This document shows, one piece after another, positions 41,488-50,897 of a stretch of DNA of 64,000 nucleotides. The notes under the pieces were generated by a model. The model was not told the DNA's origin. It ran no database searches and worked only from the letters and a program-made list of their open reading frames with translations. The stretch covers positions 1,116,001-1,180,000 of the forward strand of contig NZ_CP040018.1 of NCBI RefSeq assembly GCF_005280255.1. Direction: 5' to 3'. The stretch is from Arthrobacter sp. 24S4-2. GTDB taxonomy: Bacteria; Actinomycetota; Actinomycetes; Actinomycetales; Micrococcaceae. Each line of letters begins with the position of its first letter. Positions within the stretch are counted from its first letter, which is position 1. The translations under genes were made by a program, and so were the position numbers.

Positions 41488-42825
41488 ATGAAAAAACTAT
41501 TCCGTGCTGCCGCCGTCGCAGCCGCCGCAGCCCTGGCTTTGTCAGCCTGCGGCGGCGTAGGAGCCTCCAGCGACCCGGCCAACGTCAGCCCGACCGGGGA
41601 GATCAAACCCCGTGAAATTTCGTGGCTGCTGTCACGTCCCGCTGACGGGGCAGTCATCAACATCATGAAGAAGCTCGCTGACGACTATGCCAAGGACCAC
41701 CCGGGCTTCGCGCTGAACCTCATTACCACCCCGGACCGTCCCTCCTACATCCAGAAGCTGGAGACCCTGGCTGCGGCCAACAAGCTCCCTGAGCTCTTCG
41801 ACACGGACGCGACGCCTTTCGCCCAGCAGCTGGCAAAACAGGGCAAAATGGTCGACGCAGAGAAGCTCCTGAAGTCACTGGACATCTACGACGACTACCG
41901 GCCCGGGGCACTGGACTACCAGCGCTTCGACGACGGCTCCTTGTACATGATTCCGTTCCAGTTCGAGCTGGAATATTTCTGGTACAACAAGGCACTGCTG
42001 GAAAAGGCCGGCGTCACGGTGCCGAAGTCCCTCAATGACATCCCGGCAATGTGCACGGCGCTGCGCAATGCGGGGATCACCCCGATCGCTATCGACGGCC
42101 AGGACCAATGGCCGCTGGAACGCTACGTGGCCTATCAGCCGTTCCGGGAAGCCGGCCCGGACTTCGTTCAGAAGCTGAAGAAGGGCGAAGCGAAGTTCAC
42201 CGATCCTGCCGGGCAGAAGACCGTTGAATGGATGGCCGAGCTCGGCAAGGCCAAGTGCTTCCAGGATGGCTTCTCCGCCCAGGGCTATTCCGACGCGCAG
42301 AATCAGTTCACTTCCGGCCAGGCTGCGATGTACAACATCGGCACCTGGGAGCTGCCAAGCCTGGCCACTGACAAACTGAACTCCGCGGTCCGGGACGACG
42401 TCGACTTCTTCACCCTGCCAACGACTGATGGTTCCGTGACATCGGCCAACGAGTTCGTCTCCCCGTCCGGCATCGGAATGGCCGTCAACTCCAAGACCTA
42501 CGATCCCCTGGTGAGTGACTTCCTGAAGTTTGCCCTGAAGAAGTACCCTGCCGAGTATGCGGCCACCGGTGCCCTCTCACCCACCACCAATGTGCAGACT
42601 ACGGTCCCGGCCAACGCCACCCCGCTGTACAAGAAGGCCCTGGAAACGGCGGACACCCTCGGGGCAAAGCAGGCCATGCCGTGGGACACCCAGCTGGACC
42701 CCACCACCAACGGCAGGCTTCAGCAGGAACTCGTGCTCCTGGTGCAGGGCAACATCACGCCTGAGAAATTCACGAGCACGATGGACGACACCATCAAGCA
42801 GAACGCCCCCAAGTTCTTCAAGTAA
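41488..42825 (+). CDS. Sugar ABC transporter substrate-binding lipoprotein
   Basis: 445 residues from the ATG at 41488 with AAGGGAG upstream. The lipoprotein signal ends ALALSAC (Cys about 23). The body is a SBP_bac_1 fold (FDTDATPFAQQLAKQGKMVD, YMIPFQFELEYFWYNKALLE, TSGQAAMYNIGTWELPSL). It captures an oligosaccharide, probably of fructose, for the two permeases downstream. No ATPase is in the operon, so a shared MsmK/MsiK-type ATPase elsewhere must serve it. A hairpin follows. Confidence 0.88.
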   Translation: MKKLFRAAAVAAAAALALSACGGVGASSDPANVSPTGEIKPREISWLLSRPADGAVINIMKKLADDYAKDHPGFALNLITTPDRPSYIQKLETLAAANKLPELFDTDATPFAQQLAKQGKMVDAEKLLKSLDIYDDYRPGALDYQRFDDGSLYMIPFQFELEYFWYNKALLEKAGVTVPKSLNDIPAMCTALRNAGITPIAIDGQDQWPLERYVAYQPFREAGPDFVQKLKKGEAKFTDPAGQKTVEWMAELGKAKCFQDGFSAQGYSDAQNQFTSGQAAMYNIGTWELPSLATDKLNSAVRDDVDFFTLPTTDGSVTSANEFVSPSGIGMAVNSKTYDPLVSDFLKFALKKYPAEYAATGALSPTTNVQTTVPANATPLYKKALETADTLGAKQAMPWDTQLDPTTNGRLQQELVLLVQGNITPEKFTSTMDDTIKQNAPKFFK

Positions 42826-42834
42826 ACCGCAGCG

Positions 42835-42858
42835 GCGGGGGATCGAAAGGTCCCCCGC
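42835..42858 (+). terminator. Intra-operon hairpin after the binding protein
   Basis: GCGGGGGA (42835-42842) pairs with TCCCCCGC (42851-42858). It lies between the binding protein and first permease, a usual place for a partial terminator that keeps binding protein in excess. Confidence 0.5.
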
Positions 42859-42873
42859 CCGAAAGGCCCAGCC

Positions 42874-43754
42874 ATGCTTCCCAACAGGTCAAGGACCTCA
42901 GTCCTCGTCTTCCTGCTTCCACCATTGCTGCTCTACTGCGCAGCCGTACTCTTCCCGATTCTTCAATCGTTGTTCCTCAGCTTCTTCTCCTGGAACGGCA
43001 TCAGCGACATGGAGTTCGTCGGGCTGGAGAACTACATCCGGATGCTCACCGCCGATGACATCTTCTGGCGCTCATTTGCCAACGCGCTCATCTACCTGGC
43101 CATCTGCCTGATCCTGCAGCTCGGCGGCGCACTGGCCGTGGCCAGCCTGCTCACGTCCCTGCGCCGGGGACGGGAGCTCATCAAGACCCTCTACCTGCTG
43201 CCCGCCGTGATCTCCACGGTTGCGATCGCGTTCCTCTTCGTACGCATCTACTCCATCGACCCGGTGGGACTGCTGAACCAGCTGCTGCACTGGATCGGGC
43301 TCGGCAACTTCGAACGCGCCTGGCTGTCCGACGTCAACACGGTACTTGCTGCGGTCTCCGCCCCGAGGGGTGGCGGTTCACGGGGCTGTACATGCTCATC
43401 ATCTACGCCGCGCTGATAGCTGTGCCCAAGGAGCTGGAAGAAGCTGCGGTTCTGGACGGTGCCTCAAAGTGGACGCTGTTCACGAAGATCCGCTTCCCGT
43501 ACATCCGGCCGGTGTGGATCACGACGACGATCATGGCCACCACCTACGGCCTGCGCGGCTTCGACATCCCCTACCTCATGACCAACGGCGGCCCCGGACA
43601 GTCCTCTGAGCTGCTCACCACGTACATGTACAAAACAGCATTCACCAGTACCGACTTCGGGTACGCCAGCACCATCTCCGTGTTCATCGTGATCGAATGC
43701 CTTGTCGCCGTGGGCCTCATCCTGTTCATGCTCAAGCGGAAGGCAGACTCATGA
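42874..43754 (+). pseudogene. Sugar ABC transporter permease (MalF type), one frameshift
   Basis: The frame from the ATG at 42874 gives the first helices (LLPPLLLYCAAVLFPILQSL, FVGLENYIRMLTADDIFWRS) to about 43362. One base is missing in CCCCGAGGGG (expected CCCCGGAGGGG). The rest (LYMLIIYAALIAVPKELEEA, AVLDGASKWTLFTKIRFPYI with the EAA loop, to 43754) is in another frame. Restored length is 293 residues, normal for the family. The neighbours are intact and overlap by ATGA, so a sequencing error is likely. Confidence 0.82.
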
Positions 43755-44653
43755 TCGTCCAAACAGCCCCGGCTACTCCACCGACCATGCTGCCCCCGAC
43801 GCCCGCCATCAAGAGACGACGCCGGAAGCCCAGCCTGAACCGGACCTTGTCGCGGGTGCTGATCCTGCTGATCGTGATCGTTCAGGTCTACCCTCTCGCC
43901 TGGCTGTTCCTGACCAGCCTGCGCACCGAGCAGGACTTCGCGACCGGTGACCCGTTCGCACTGCCGAGCTCGCTGACGTGGGAGAACTACGCGCGGGCGT
44001 TCGAAACAGGCGACCTCGGCAGGAATATCCTGAACAGCTTCATTGTCACCATGGGCGCCAACGTTCTGATCGTCCTGTTTGGCATGATGGCTGCCTACGC
44101 CATCCAGGTCCTCGGTTTCCGCCTGAGCAAGTTTGTCCGCGGGCTGTTCCTGATCGGAATCATCGTTCCCGTCCAGATCGCCCTGGTCCCGTTGTTCATC
44201 GATTACTCAACAGTGAACCTGCTGGATACCTACCAATCGATGATCATCCCCCTGGCCGGTTTCGCACTGCCCATGTCCATCTACCTGTTCTCGTCATTCT
44301 TCGAATACATTCCCCGGGAAACCTACGAAGCCGCCTCCCTTGACGGCGCCGGCCCGTACAGGATCTTCGGACTGATTACGCTGCCACTGTCGCTAAACAC
44401 TGTGGTCACCGTGGTTCTGGTCAATAGCATCTTCATCTGGAATGACTTCATCTTCGCCAATACGTTCGTCCTCTCCGAAGATCTGAAGACCATTCCCTTG
44501 GGCCTGCAGAACTACATCGGCGCCATGGGCAAGGTGGACTGGACTGCCACCTTCGCCGCTGTGTGCGTCACCATCACCCCCCTGCTCCTGGTCTTCCTTG
44601 TCCTGAACAAGGCCATGATCCAGGGCTTGGAAAGCGGGGCGACCAAGGGATGA
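43751..44653 (+). CDS. Sugar ABC transporter permease (MalG type)
   Basis: 300 residues from the ATG at 43751, which overlaps the stop of the first permease. Six helices, with the EAA loop PRETYEAASLDGAGPYRIFG, and WNDFIFANTFV near the C-terminus, mark the MalG/CUT1 family. It forms the membrane channel with the first permease. It overlaps the LacI gene start by four bases. Confidence 0.9.
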   Translation: MIVQTAPATPPTMLPPTPAIKRRRRKPSLNRTLSRVLILLIVIVQVYPLAWLFLTSLRTEQDFATGDPFALPSSLTWENYARAFETGDLGRNILNSFIVTMGANVLIVLFGMMAAYAIQVLGFRLSKFVRGLFLIGIIVPVQIALVPLFIDYSTVNLLDTYQSMIIPLAGFALPMSIYLFSSFFEYIPRETYEAASLDGAGPYRIFGLITLPLSLNTVVTVVLVNSIFIWNDFIFANTFVLSEDLKTIPLGLQNYIGAMGKVDWTATFAAVCVTITPLLLVFLVLNKAMIQGLESGATKG

Positions 44654-45771
44654 CGGCCATGGCAGACGGATATACTCCTGATGGAGGACAGATGATTTCG
44701 CAGGAGAAAGACTCAGGCAACGCGGCCACCCCCGACGTTCCTGCGAGGATAGGCCGCGCCCGTCCGGTTACCCTCCGCGAAGTTGCTGAAGCAGCCGGTG
44801 TGTCCACTGCCACGGTGTCGCTTGTGATCAACAAGAAGAAGAATGCCCGCATTGCAGAGGAGACGCGTCAGCGCGTCAAGGACGCGATCCGGCAGCTCGG
44901 TTACCGCCCCAACGCGATGGCCAAGACCTTGGTCAGCGGCACTTCGAAGTTCATCGGGCTCGTCGCAGACGGCGTCGCCACCACCCCGTTCGCGGGTCAG
45001 ATCATCCACGGAGCGCAGGATGAAGCCTGGAAACACGGGTACGCGCTGCTGATCGCCAACACCGAGGGAAACCGCGACCTGGAAAAGGACGCGATCGCCA
45101 TGATGCTGGAATACAAGGTGCGCGGCATCCTGTACTCCACATGGTTTCACCGTCCCACCGCCATCCCGGAGACGCTGCGCGAGGCGGACTTCGTCCTGGT
45201 CAACTGTTTCTCTCCGGAGCCCGGCGCGGCCCGTGCTGTGGTACCCGACGAAGAGCAAGGTGGGAAGTCCGCGACGGAAATCCTGCTCCGCGGCGGCCAC
45301 CGGCGCATCGCCTTTATCAACGCCACGATCCCCGCGCCCGCCAAGGACGGCCGGCTCCAGGGCTACAAGGATGCGCTGGAGGCTGCCGGAATTCCGTTCG
45401 ACCCGGAGTTGGTGATGGAAGCCTATCCGGATCAGGAAGGCGGATACGGCGCTACCGAAGAGTTGCTCAAGCGCAACGTCGCCGCTGTGTACTGCTACAA
45501 CGACCGTATGGCCATGGGACTTTACGACGGACTGCGGGAAAACGGGCTCTCCATTCCGGATGACATGGCTGTTGTGGGCTTCGACAACCAGGAAGTTATC
45601 GCGGCCCACCTTCGGCCTCCGCTGTCCACAGTGTCCCTGCCCCACTACGAACTCGGGGCGGCAGGAGTCCGCATGCTGCTGGGCCTGGACGAAGCCCCCA
45701 ACGACTCCGCGGTGAAGATCATGTGCCCCGCCGTTGAACGGGCATCCGTGGCCGTGCACTCGCCGGCGTAG
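44650..45771 (+). CDS. LacI family transcriptional repressor
   Basis: 373 residues from the ATG at 44650 (ATGA overlap with the permease). A start at 44692 with GGAGGAC is equally credible and would give 359. The LacI HTH is VTLREVAEAAGVSTATVSLV followed by the hinge GYRPNAMAKTLVSG. The rest is a periplasmic-binding-type sugar domain (FIGLVADGVATTPFAGQIIH, AVVGFDNQEVIAAHLRPPLS). It is the last gene of the operon it probably controls; three AAACGCTT-type sites in the divergent promoter region fit its half site. The inducer is probably a fructan-derived sugar. Confidence 0.88.
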   Translation: MTAMADGYTPDGGQMISQEKDSGNAATPDVPARIGRARPVTLREVAEAAGVSTATVSLVINKKKNARIAEETRQRVKDAIRQLGYRPNAMAKTLVSGTSKFIGLVADGVATTPFAGQIIHGAQDEAWKHGYALLIANTEGNRDLEKDAIAMMLEYKVRGILYSTWFHRPTAIPETLREADFVLVNCFSPEPGAARAVVPDEEQGGKSATEILLRGGHRRIAFINATIPAPAKDGRLQGYKDALEAAGIPFDPELVMEAYPDQEGGYGATEELLKRNVAAVYCYNDRMAMGLYDGLRENGLSIPDDMAVVGFDNQEVIAAHLRPPLSTVSLPHYELGAAGVRMLLGLDEAPNDSAVKIMCPAVERASVAVHSPA

Positions 45772-45798
45772 GTTGCTGGCGCCGGTTACCCCGTCGGG

Positions 45799-47064
45799 TT
45801 AGGGGCTGACCGCCCGCCCGTTCTGGATCAATACGTCCAGGTGATCGGCAATGTCGGCCAGCACCGCGATATCGGCAAGCGGGTCAGCGGACAGCACCAG
45901 CATGTCGGCGTCCGCGCCCGGGGCGACGACGCCGATCTGGCCTTCGCGCCCCAGCAGCTGGGCCGCCGTCGTGGTTGCCGAGCGGATGGCGTCGATAGCA
46001 GGCTGGACCTTCCCCAGAAGCCGGAACTGTTCGTTCTGGTGGCGGTGCATGCCGCCGAGGAGGTCGGATCCGAAAGCCATCTTGACGCCGGCTTCGTGCG
46101 CGCGGGCGATGGCTTCGAGGCCGCTGCTGAGCACGGAGTCCACCTTGGCCCACATCTCCTCAGTGAGCCCGAATTCCTTGCCCTCTTCCTTCAGCGCCCA
46201 GTACGTGACGAGCGTGGGGACCAGGAAAGCGTCCTTTTCGAGGAACAGGCGGAGGCTCTCGTCGTCGAGCAGGTTGCCGTGCTCGATTGAACGGACGCCG
46301 GCCTCAAGGGCCCGGTTGATAGCACGCGCAGTGTAGGCGTGGGCCGCCACGTAGCGGTTGGCGGCCTCGGCCTCCTCCACGGCGGCACGCATCTCGTCCA
46401 TCGAGTACTGGGTAGAGTCGATGCGGTCCGTGGGCGACGAAACTCCGCCGGAGGCCATGATCTTGATGTGGTGGGCGCCCTTGCGCAGTTCATCCCGCGC
46501 TGCTGCCCGGACGGCGTCGACGCCGTCGGCTACGCGGCCGATGCCGCAGCAACCGCGGCCATTGGGCTCGTGGTCTTCGCCGGGGAGGCGCATGTCGCCA
46601 TGGCCGCCGGTCTGGCTCAGTGCGTGCCCGCAAAAGTGGATCTTGGGGCCTTCCAGCAGGCCTTCCTGCTGCGCCATGGCCAGCCCGAAGTCGGCCCCGG
46701 AGAGGTCCCGGACGGTGGTGAAGCCGCGGCGCAGCATCTGGCCCATGATCCGGGCCGTATGGGCGTAGACGTACGACGCCGGAGTCCAGGTCAGCGATCG
46801 GAAGTCCGCACTGGCGGCAACCACGTGGACGTGGCAATCGATAAGCCCTGGAATGACGAACTTCCCGTTGCCGTCGATCACGCGGGCCCCTGAGGGCGCT
46901 TCGGCGCCCGGACCGATGCCGCTTATTTTTCCGTCAATACTGACGACGTCGGCAACGGAGTAGGTGCCTGCCTCGACGTCCAATACGCTGGCATTGCGGA
47001 TCACAAGGGTAGCGCTGCCGGCCCCTCCTCCGGTGCTGATCTGGGTGTTCGGGGTAGTGCTCAT
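45799..47064 (-). CDS. Amidohydrolase (imidazolonepropionase/prolidase-like)
   Basis: 421 residues of the metal-dependent amidohydrolase family. IPGLIDCHVHVVAASADF carries the HVH metal site, HHIKIMASGGVSSPTD the lysine region, YVAAHAYTARAINRALEAG and GVRSIEHGNLL the later His ligands, and MAFGSDLLGG the final Asp. Members hydrolyse cyclic amides, dipeptides or related C-N bonds. It is the third gene of the MFS-GAF-amidohydrolase operon, beginning next to the GAF gene stop. The natural substrate is not evident. Confidence 0.85.
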   Translation of the reverse strand: MSTTPNTQISTGGGAGSATLVIRNASVLDVEAGTYSVADVVSIDGKISGIGPGAEAPSGARVIDGNGKFVIPGLIDCHVHVVAASADFRSLTWTPASYVYAHTARIMGQMLRRGFTTVRDLSGADFGLAMAQQEGLLEGPKIHFCGHALSQTGGHGDMRLPGEDHEPNGRGCCGIGRVADGVDAVRAAARDELRKGAHHIKIMASGGVSSPTDRIDSTQYSMDEMRAAVEEAEAANRYVAAHAYTARAINRALEAGVRSIEHGNLLDDESLRLFLEKDAFLVPTLVTYWALKEEGKEFGLTEEMWAKVDSVLSSGLEAIARAHEAGVKMAFGSDLLGGMHRHQNEQFRLLGKVQPAIDAIRSATTTAAQLLGREGQIGVVAPGADADMLVLSADPLADIAVLADIADHLDVLIQNGRAVSP

Positions 47065-47562
47065 TTAGATGGTGTCCTTCCCGGGGACTTCGGTGGGACG
47101 GGCTGCAAAGGCTTCCGTGAGGTCGGTTAGGTTCCGCTTGACGACGTCGACGGCGGTTTCCACACTTTGCTCCGTGTAGCGGCCTTCGGCGTCCAGCATG
47201 GCAAGGACGCCCACGACGTTACGGTCCTCGTCGAGGACAGGAACGTTGATGACCGCTCCGCAGCCGAGCCGCTGGATGAGTTCGGAATCGGCGAAGACTT
47301 CACGCAGCGCGTTCAGGTCCGCTGCCAGGAACGGCTTCTTTTCGTCAATGACCGTTCCCAGCCAGCCCGGCGAGATTTCCACGGTTTTCTCGCCACCCAC
47401 CGGGTAGTCTGCCGGGTGGCTGGTGAAGAGCCGCCGAAGACTGGACCGCTCCGGGATCCACTGGAGGGCTGTGAAGAGGATGACGCCGGGATCCCGCCGC
47501 ATGGCATCGAAGGTCTGCTGAAACACTGTGTCTGCTTTCATGGTGTCTGTTATTCCGCTCAT
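47065..47562 (-). CDS. GAF domain protein
   Basis: 165 residues, almost entirely one GAF domain (WIPERSSLRRLFTSHPADYP, GCGAVINVPVLDEDRNVVGV). No catalytic or DNA-binding domain is attached. It overlaps the MFS gene stop by four bases and abuts the amidohydrolase. A ligand-binding or catalytic accessory to the amidohydrolase is possible. GAF-only proteins in such catabolic operons are seldom characterised. Confidence 0.75.
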   Translation of the reverse strand: MSGITDTMKADTVFQQTFDAMRRDPGVILFTALQWIPERSSLRRLFTSHPADYPVGGEKTVEISPGWLGTVIDEKKPFLAADLNALREVFADSELIQRLGCGAVINVPVLDEDRNVVGVLAMLDAEGRYTEQSVETAVDVVKRNLTDLTEAFAARPTEVPGKDTI

Positions 47563-48951
47563 CTCTGTCCTGTTCCTGCAGGTGCCGGATCATGCTCCGC
47601 CCGGGCATTGATGTCTTCCAGGGATTTGCCAGCGGTGGAGGCGCCGAAGATGACCACACCAAGAACGCCGATGGTCAGCACAACCGTTGTCATGACGAAC
47701 ACCCCGCCGAAGCCAAGGGCCACCGAGAAGATGCCAATGATGGACGGTGCCAGAATGCTGCCGATGCGTCCCACGGCACTGGCCAGCCCGACGCCGGTGG
47801 CGCGCATCCACGTTGGGAACAGTTCGGGCGTGTAGGCGTAGACCCCGGCGTAAGTGCCGTTGAGGAAGAAGGACAATGTTGCCGCGGCCACCAGAATCAT
47901 CCCCGAGTCGTTGGATTGGCTCAGCCAAAACGCGCTGAGCGCCGATCCTGCGAGATACAAAGCGATCGTGTTCTTACGGTCAATCCGGTCGCACAGCCAC
48001 GCCGCGGAGAAGTAGCCGGGGATCTGTGCGAGGTAAATGATGATCGAGTACTCGAAGCTCTTGGTGACGGTGATTCCGCGGCCCACCAGCAGGGTGGGGA
48101 TCCACGAGAAGAAGCCGTAGTAAGAGAACGTGATCACGAACCAGATCAGCCAGATGACGGCGGTACGGCGGCGCATGGCCCTTGACCACATGAACTTGAG
48201 GGCGTTCCAGATGTTGATCTTCTGTTCGTGCTTGGTGATCTCTTCGCTGGCCGGCGGGAGCGTGGCGAGGTTCTTGCCGGTTGCCTTTACTACGCTCTGC
48301 TCAAAGCGCCCAACCACCTCTGTTGCTTCAGCATGCGGCCACGGCTGATGAGGAAGCGGGGGATTCAGGCAGGCTGCGGCGCCACCACAGCAGGAGGAGG
48401 ATCGGAATGGCTGTGACCACCTGGGCCCAGCGCCAGCCGTCCTCGCCCATGGGGACCATAAAGCGGCCAATTAAAGCCGCACCAACGAAGCCAAACGAGA
48501 AGAACCCGGCAAGGGTTCCGATGAACCAACCCCGACGCTTGGGCGGGATGAACTCGGAAAGGAACGGCGCAATGATGACGCTTTCGGCGCCGGCTCCCAA
48601 CCCTGCAAAGATCCGTGCAATCAGGAAGACCTCGAAGTTGGGAGCCATGGCGGCAATCACGGACATCAGGCAGTAGAAGGCAAGGGCCCACAGCATCACC
48701 TTCTTGCGGCCGAAGCGGTCGCCCATCCAGCCGGAGAGGATGGCGCCGAAGAAGAAGCCGAGCGGGGCGGCTGAACCAACCAGGCCCAGGCTTGCGTTGC
48801 TGAGGCCCCACAGTTCCTGGATGCGCGGAAGCAGGAAGGCGACCACTGCCCCGTCCATGCCGTCGAACGAGTAGCCGAGGCCTCCGATGAGGAGAAGCTT
48901 GTAGTGTGGACGACTGAGAGTCAGGCGATCCAAGCGTGCGGTGAGAGACAT
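47559..48951 (-). pseudogene. MFS transporter (aromatic acid/metabolite type), two frameshifts
   Basis: The start at 48951 (AGGA six bases upstream) leads through LLIGGLGYSFDGMDGAVVAF, WMGDRFGRKKVMLWAL and EFIPPKRRGWFIGTLAGFFS to LPESP. One C is missing in a C run near 48362 and a second near 48335 (before HAEATEVVGRF), after which the frame is intact to 47559 (ALKFMWSRAMRRRTAVIWLI, ELFPTWMRATGVGLASAVGR). Restored length is 464. It probably imports the amidohydrolase substrate. The ends match well, so sequencing errors are likely. Confidence 0.78.
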
Positions 48952-48977
48952 GGTGATTCCTGCCAAAGTGGGCCAAG

Positions 48978-49003
48978 TTGTACATTTTGAGGAATATGCA
49001 CAA
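48978..49003. promoter_or_regulatory. Imperfect palindrome between MFS and RpiR genes
   Basis: TTGTACATTTT (48978-48988) and AATATGCACAA (48993-49003) match as inverted repeats at nine of eleven positions across a four-base centre. It lies in the 108-base divergent region and is a candidate RpiR operator. Confidence 0.4.
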
Positions 49004-49059
49004 GTCTGTGCAGATGCGATGTATTGAAGTTAGGGCCAGAGTGTGAGGCAGGTCAATAG

Positions 49060-49938
49060 GTGAAACAAGAAATTAACTCTTCGTCGGTCACCGAGTGGCT
49101 GGACAGCCGCGTGCAGGGACGGAAACTGGCCGCGCGGCAAATGCAGGTCATCGGCATCCTCCGCTCACAGCCCCGGCTTGCCTCCTACGGTTCAGTCAGC
49201 GACATAGCGGCAGCGGCGTCGTCGAACGCTTCCACCGTGACCAGAACCGCGCAGGCGCTGGAATTCAAGGGCTGGGCCGACTTCCAGTTCGAACTCCGCT
49301 CACGGTTCCTGGCGTCGCTGAGCGCCCTCGAAGTCGCGGCCGAGCACAACGGGCACATCAGCAGCCCGGCCCAGGCCGCCGTCTCTACCGACCGCGCCAA
49401 CCTGGCTCATCTCGAGCGCACACTCGATCCAGGTACTGTCCGCTCCATCGCGGAAGCGATCGCCGGGGCACGGCAGACCCTGATTGTGGCCGCCGGAAGC
49501 TACGCCGTCCCGGGCAAGGCCTTGGAGCATAACGCGGTTATTGCCGGTTACAACGTCCGGTTACTTGACGCTGACGTTGCTGCCCTGACGAATACCCTTG
49601 CCCGGGTGACCTCGGAGGACCTGGTGATTGTGATCAGCCTGTGGAGGGTTTACGACAGCACCATGCGCGCCGTGGAGATCGCCCACAACGCGGGCGCCAC
49701 TATCGCCTCGATTACGGACAGCGCCGGCTCTCCCGTGGCAGAACACGCCGAGCAGCGGATTGTCGTTCCCACCGAAGGCGCGGGCTTCTTCCCGTCGCTG
49801 ACGGGTGCCGTCGCCGCGGTCCAGGCGATCGCCGTCGAACTCGCTTCCCTGGACCGTGACCGGTCAAACAAAAACATTGCCGCGTCCGAACGGACCTGGG
49901 ACCAGATGCGGATCATGCACCCGCGGTCAAGCTCTTAA
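49060..49938 (+). CDS. MurR/RpiR family transcriptional regulator
   Basis: 292 residues from a GTG. The N-terminal HTH_6 domain (about 20-90: ASYGSVSDIAAAASSNASTV, KGWADFQFELRSRFL) is followed by a SIS sugar-phosphate type ligand domain (about 125-265: TLIVAAGSYAVPGKALEHNA, EDLVIVISLWRVYDSTMRAV). RpiR proteins control catabolic genes and usually sense a phosphorylated or carboxylated metabolite. It is divergent from the MFS-GAF-amidohydrolase operon, its likely target. Confidence 0.88.
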   Translation: MKQEINSSSVTEWLDSRVQGRKLAARQMQVIGILRSQPRLASYGSVSDIAAAASSNASTVTRTAQALEFKGWADFQFELRSRFLASLSALEVAAEHNGHISSPAQAAVSTDRANLAHLERTLDPGTVRSIAEAIAGARQTLIVAAGSYAVPGKALEHNAVIAGYNVRLLDADVAALTNTLARVTSEDLVIVISLWRVYDSTMRAVEIAHNAGATIASITDSAGSPVAEHAEQRIVVPTEGAGFFPSLTGAVAAVQAIAVELASLDRDRSNKNIAASERTWDQMRIMHPRSSS

Positions 49939-50096
49939 GAAGGCGCTTGGGGAAGCCGCCTGACAAGGGATTTTCAATCAGACGGAGGGCCCCTGGTTAC
50001 ACGGCGGATCGTCGAGGCACTCGATTCAGTGACGGGGTGGTGCGAAGCAGCCGGCGTGTGGCCACGGCGTCGACTAAGGTACGAGTTCTGAACTCC

Positions 50097-50735
50097 TTAG
50101 TCGGATGATGCCGGGGCGCTCGCAATACCGAAGTGCCATAGTGCAGCGTCCAGGTCTTCAGCGCGCCACCCCCGTGAGTCTGCAGCAGCGCGGATCACGG
50201 CCGACATGTTGGCGTAAGAGGTGTCCTCGATAGCGGCGGCCCCGGCCACCCTCCGTATCCGCACGTCAGTAGTTCCCTGCATGGAGAGTCCACTGAGAAC
50301 GTCGATGTAATCCAACGTCTTGGGGCTCACATGACGTACCCCTGCGAGGGCATCGCGAAAAACCGGCCTTTCAGCTGGGTCAGTGAGTCTGGCCCGGAGT
50401 TCCTCGACAGTTTCGATGCCCTGATCCTCAAACACACGTGTTAAGTCGTCTATCTGGGCAAGCCGGCCCGGCGACGGCCAATCGATGACTTCCGAGAGGC
50501 TTCCCGTCGCAAGTCGTTTCCGGAACCCACTCGTGGTTTGTGCATCTGGCCATGCGGCAACCAGAGCGTCAACGCGCGGCTTCACGGTCGCCTCGTAATT
50601 CTGCCGTCGCTGCAGGGAAGCATCGACAATAATCGCTCCGACGGAAGCCCAACCACGGCTGACCTCAGTCGAGGCGTCGATGCCGTGGGATTCAATGAAG
50701 GCGAGGAGTTTGGCGGTGTCGCCGTCAATAGTCAT
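50097..50735 (-). CDS. Hypothetical protein
   Basis: 212 residues, soluble, Asp/Ala/Arg-rich, without a signal or membrane helix. PGRLAQIDDLTRVFEDQGIETVEELRARL is split over helices that resemble a helix-hairpin-helix, and FRDALAGVRHVSPKTLDYID again recalls a DNA-binding or glycosylase-like helical core. I cannot assign a family. It stands alone between RpiR and the copy 2 membrane protein. Confidence 0.6.
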   Translation of the reverse strand: MTIDGDTAKLLAFIESHGIDASTEVSRGWASVGAIIVDASLQRRQNYEATVKPRVDALVAAWPDAQTTSGFRKRLATGSLSEVIDWPSPGRLAQIDDLTRVFEDQGIETVEELRARLTDPAERPVFRDALAGVRHVSPKTLDYIDVLSGLSMQGTTDVRIRRVAGAAAIEDTSYANMSAVIRAAADSRGWRAEDLDAALWHFGIASAPASSD

Positions 50736-50897
50736 AGGTGAATACTTCCACGGAAACAGGGCGGTCTCGGAGCGCCGCCACCATCCAGTAAGGCGGCACC
50801 CGGTTTGGCGGCGAGTTCACATGGGCTGTGCGGTCATCTTGCGAAGATCGGATGCTGCCGTGGTAGGGCTGCGTCCGCCTTTGGCTGTGAGAGGCCG

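Noticed and set aside
42874..43754. Sugar permease as two genes
   Set aside because: The two halves fit one 293-residue permease when one base is restored, and each half alone lacks helices needed for function.
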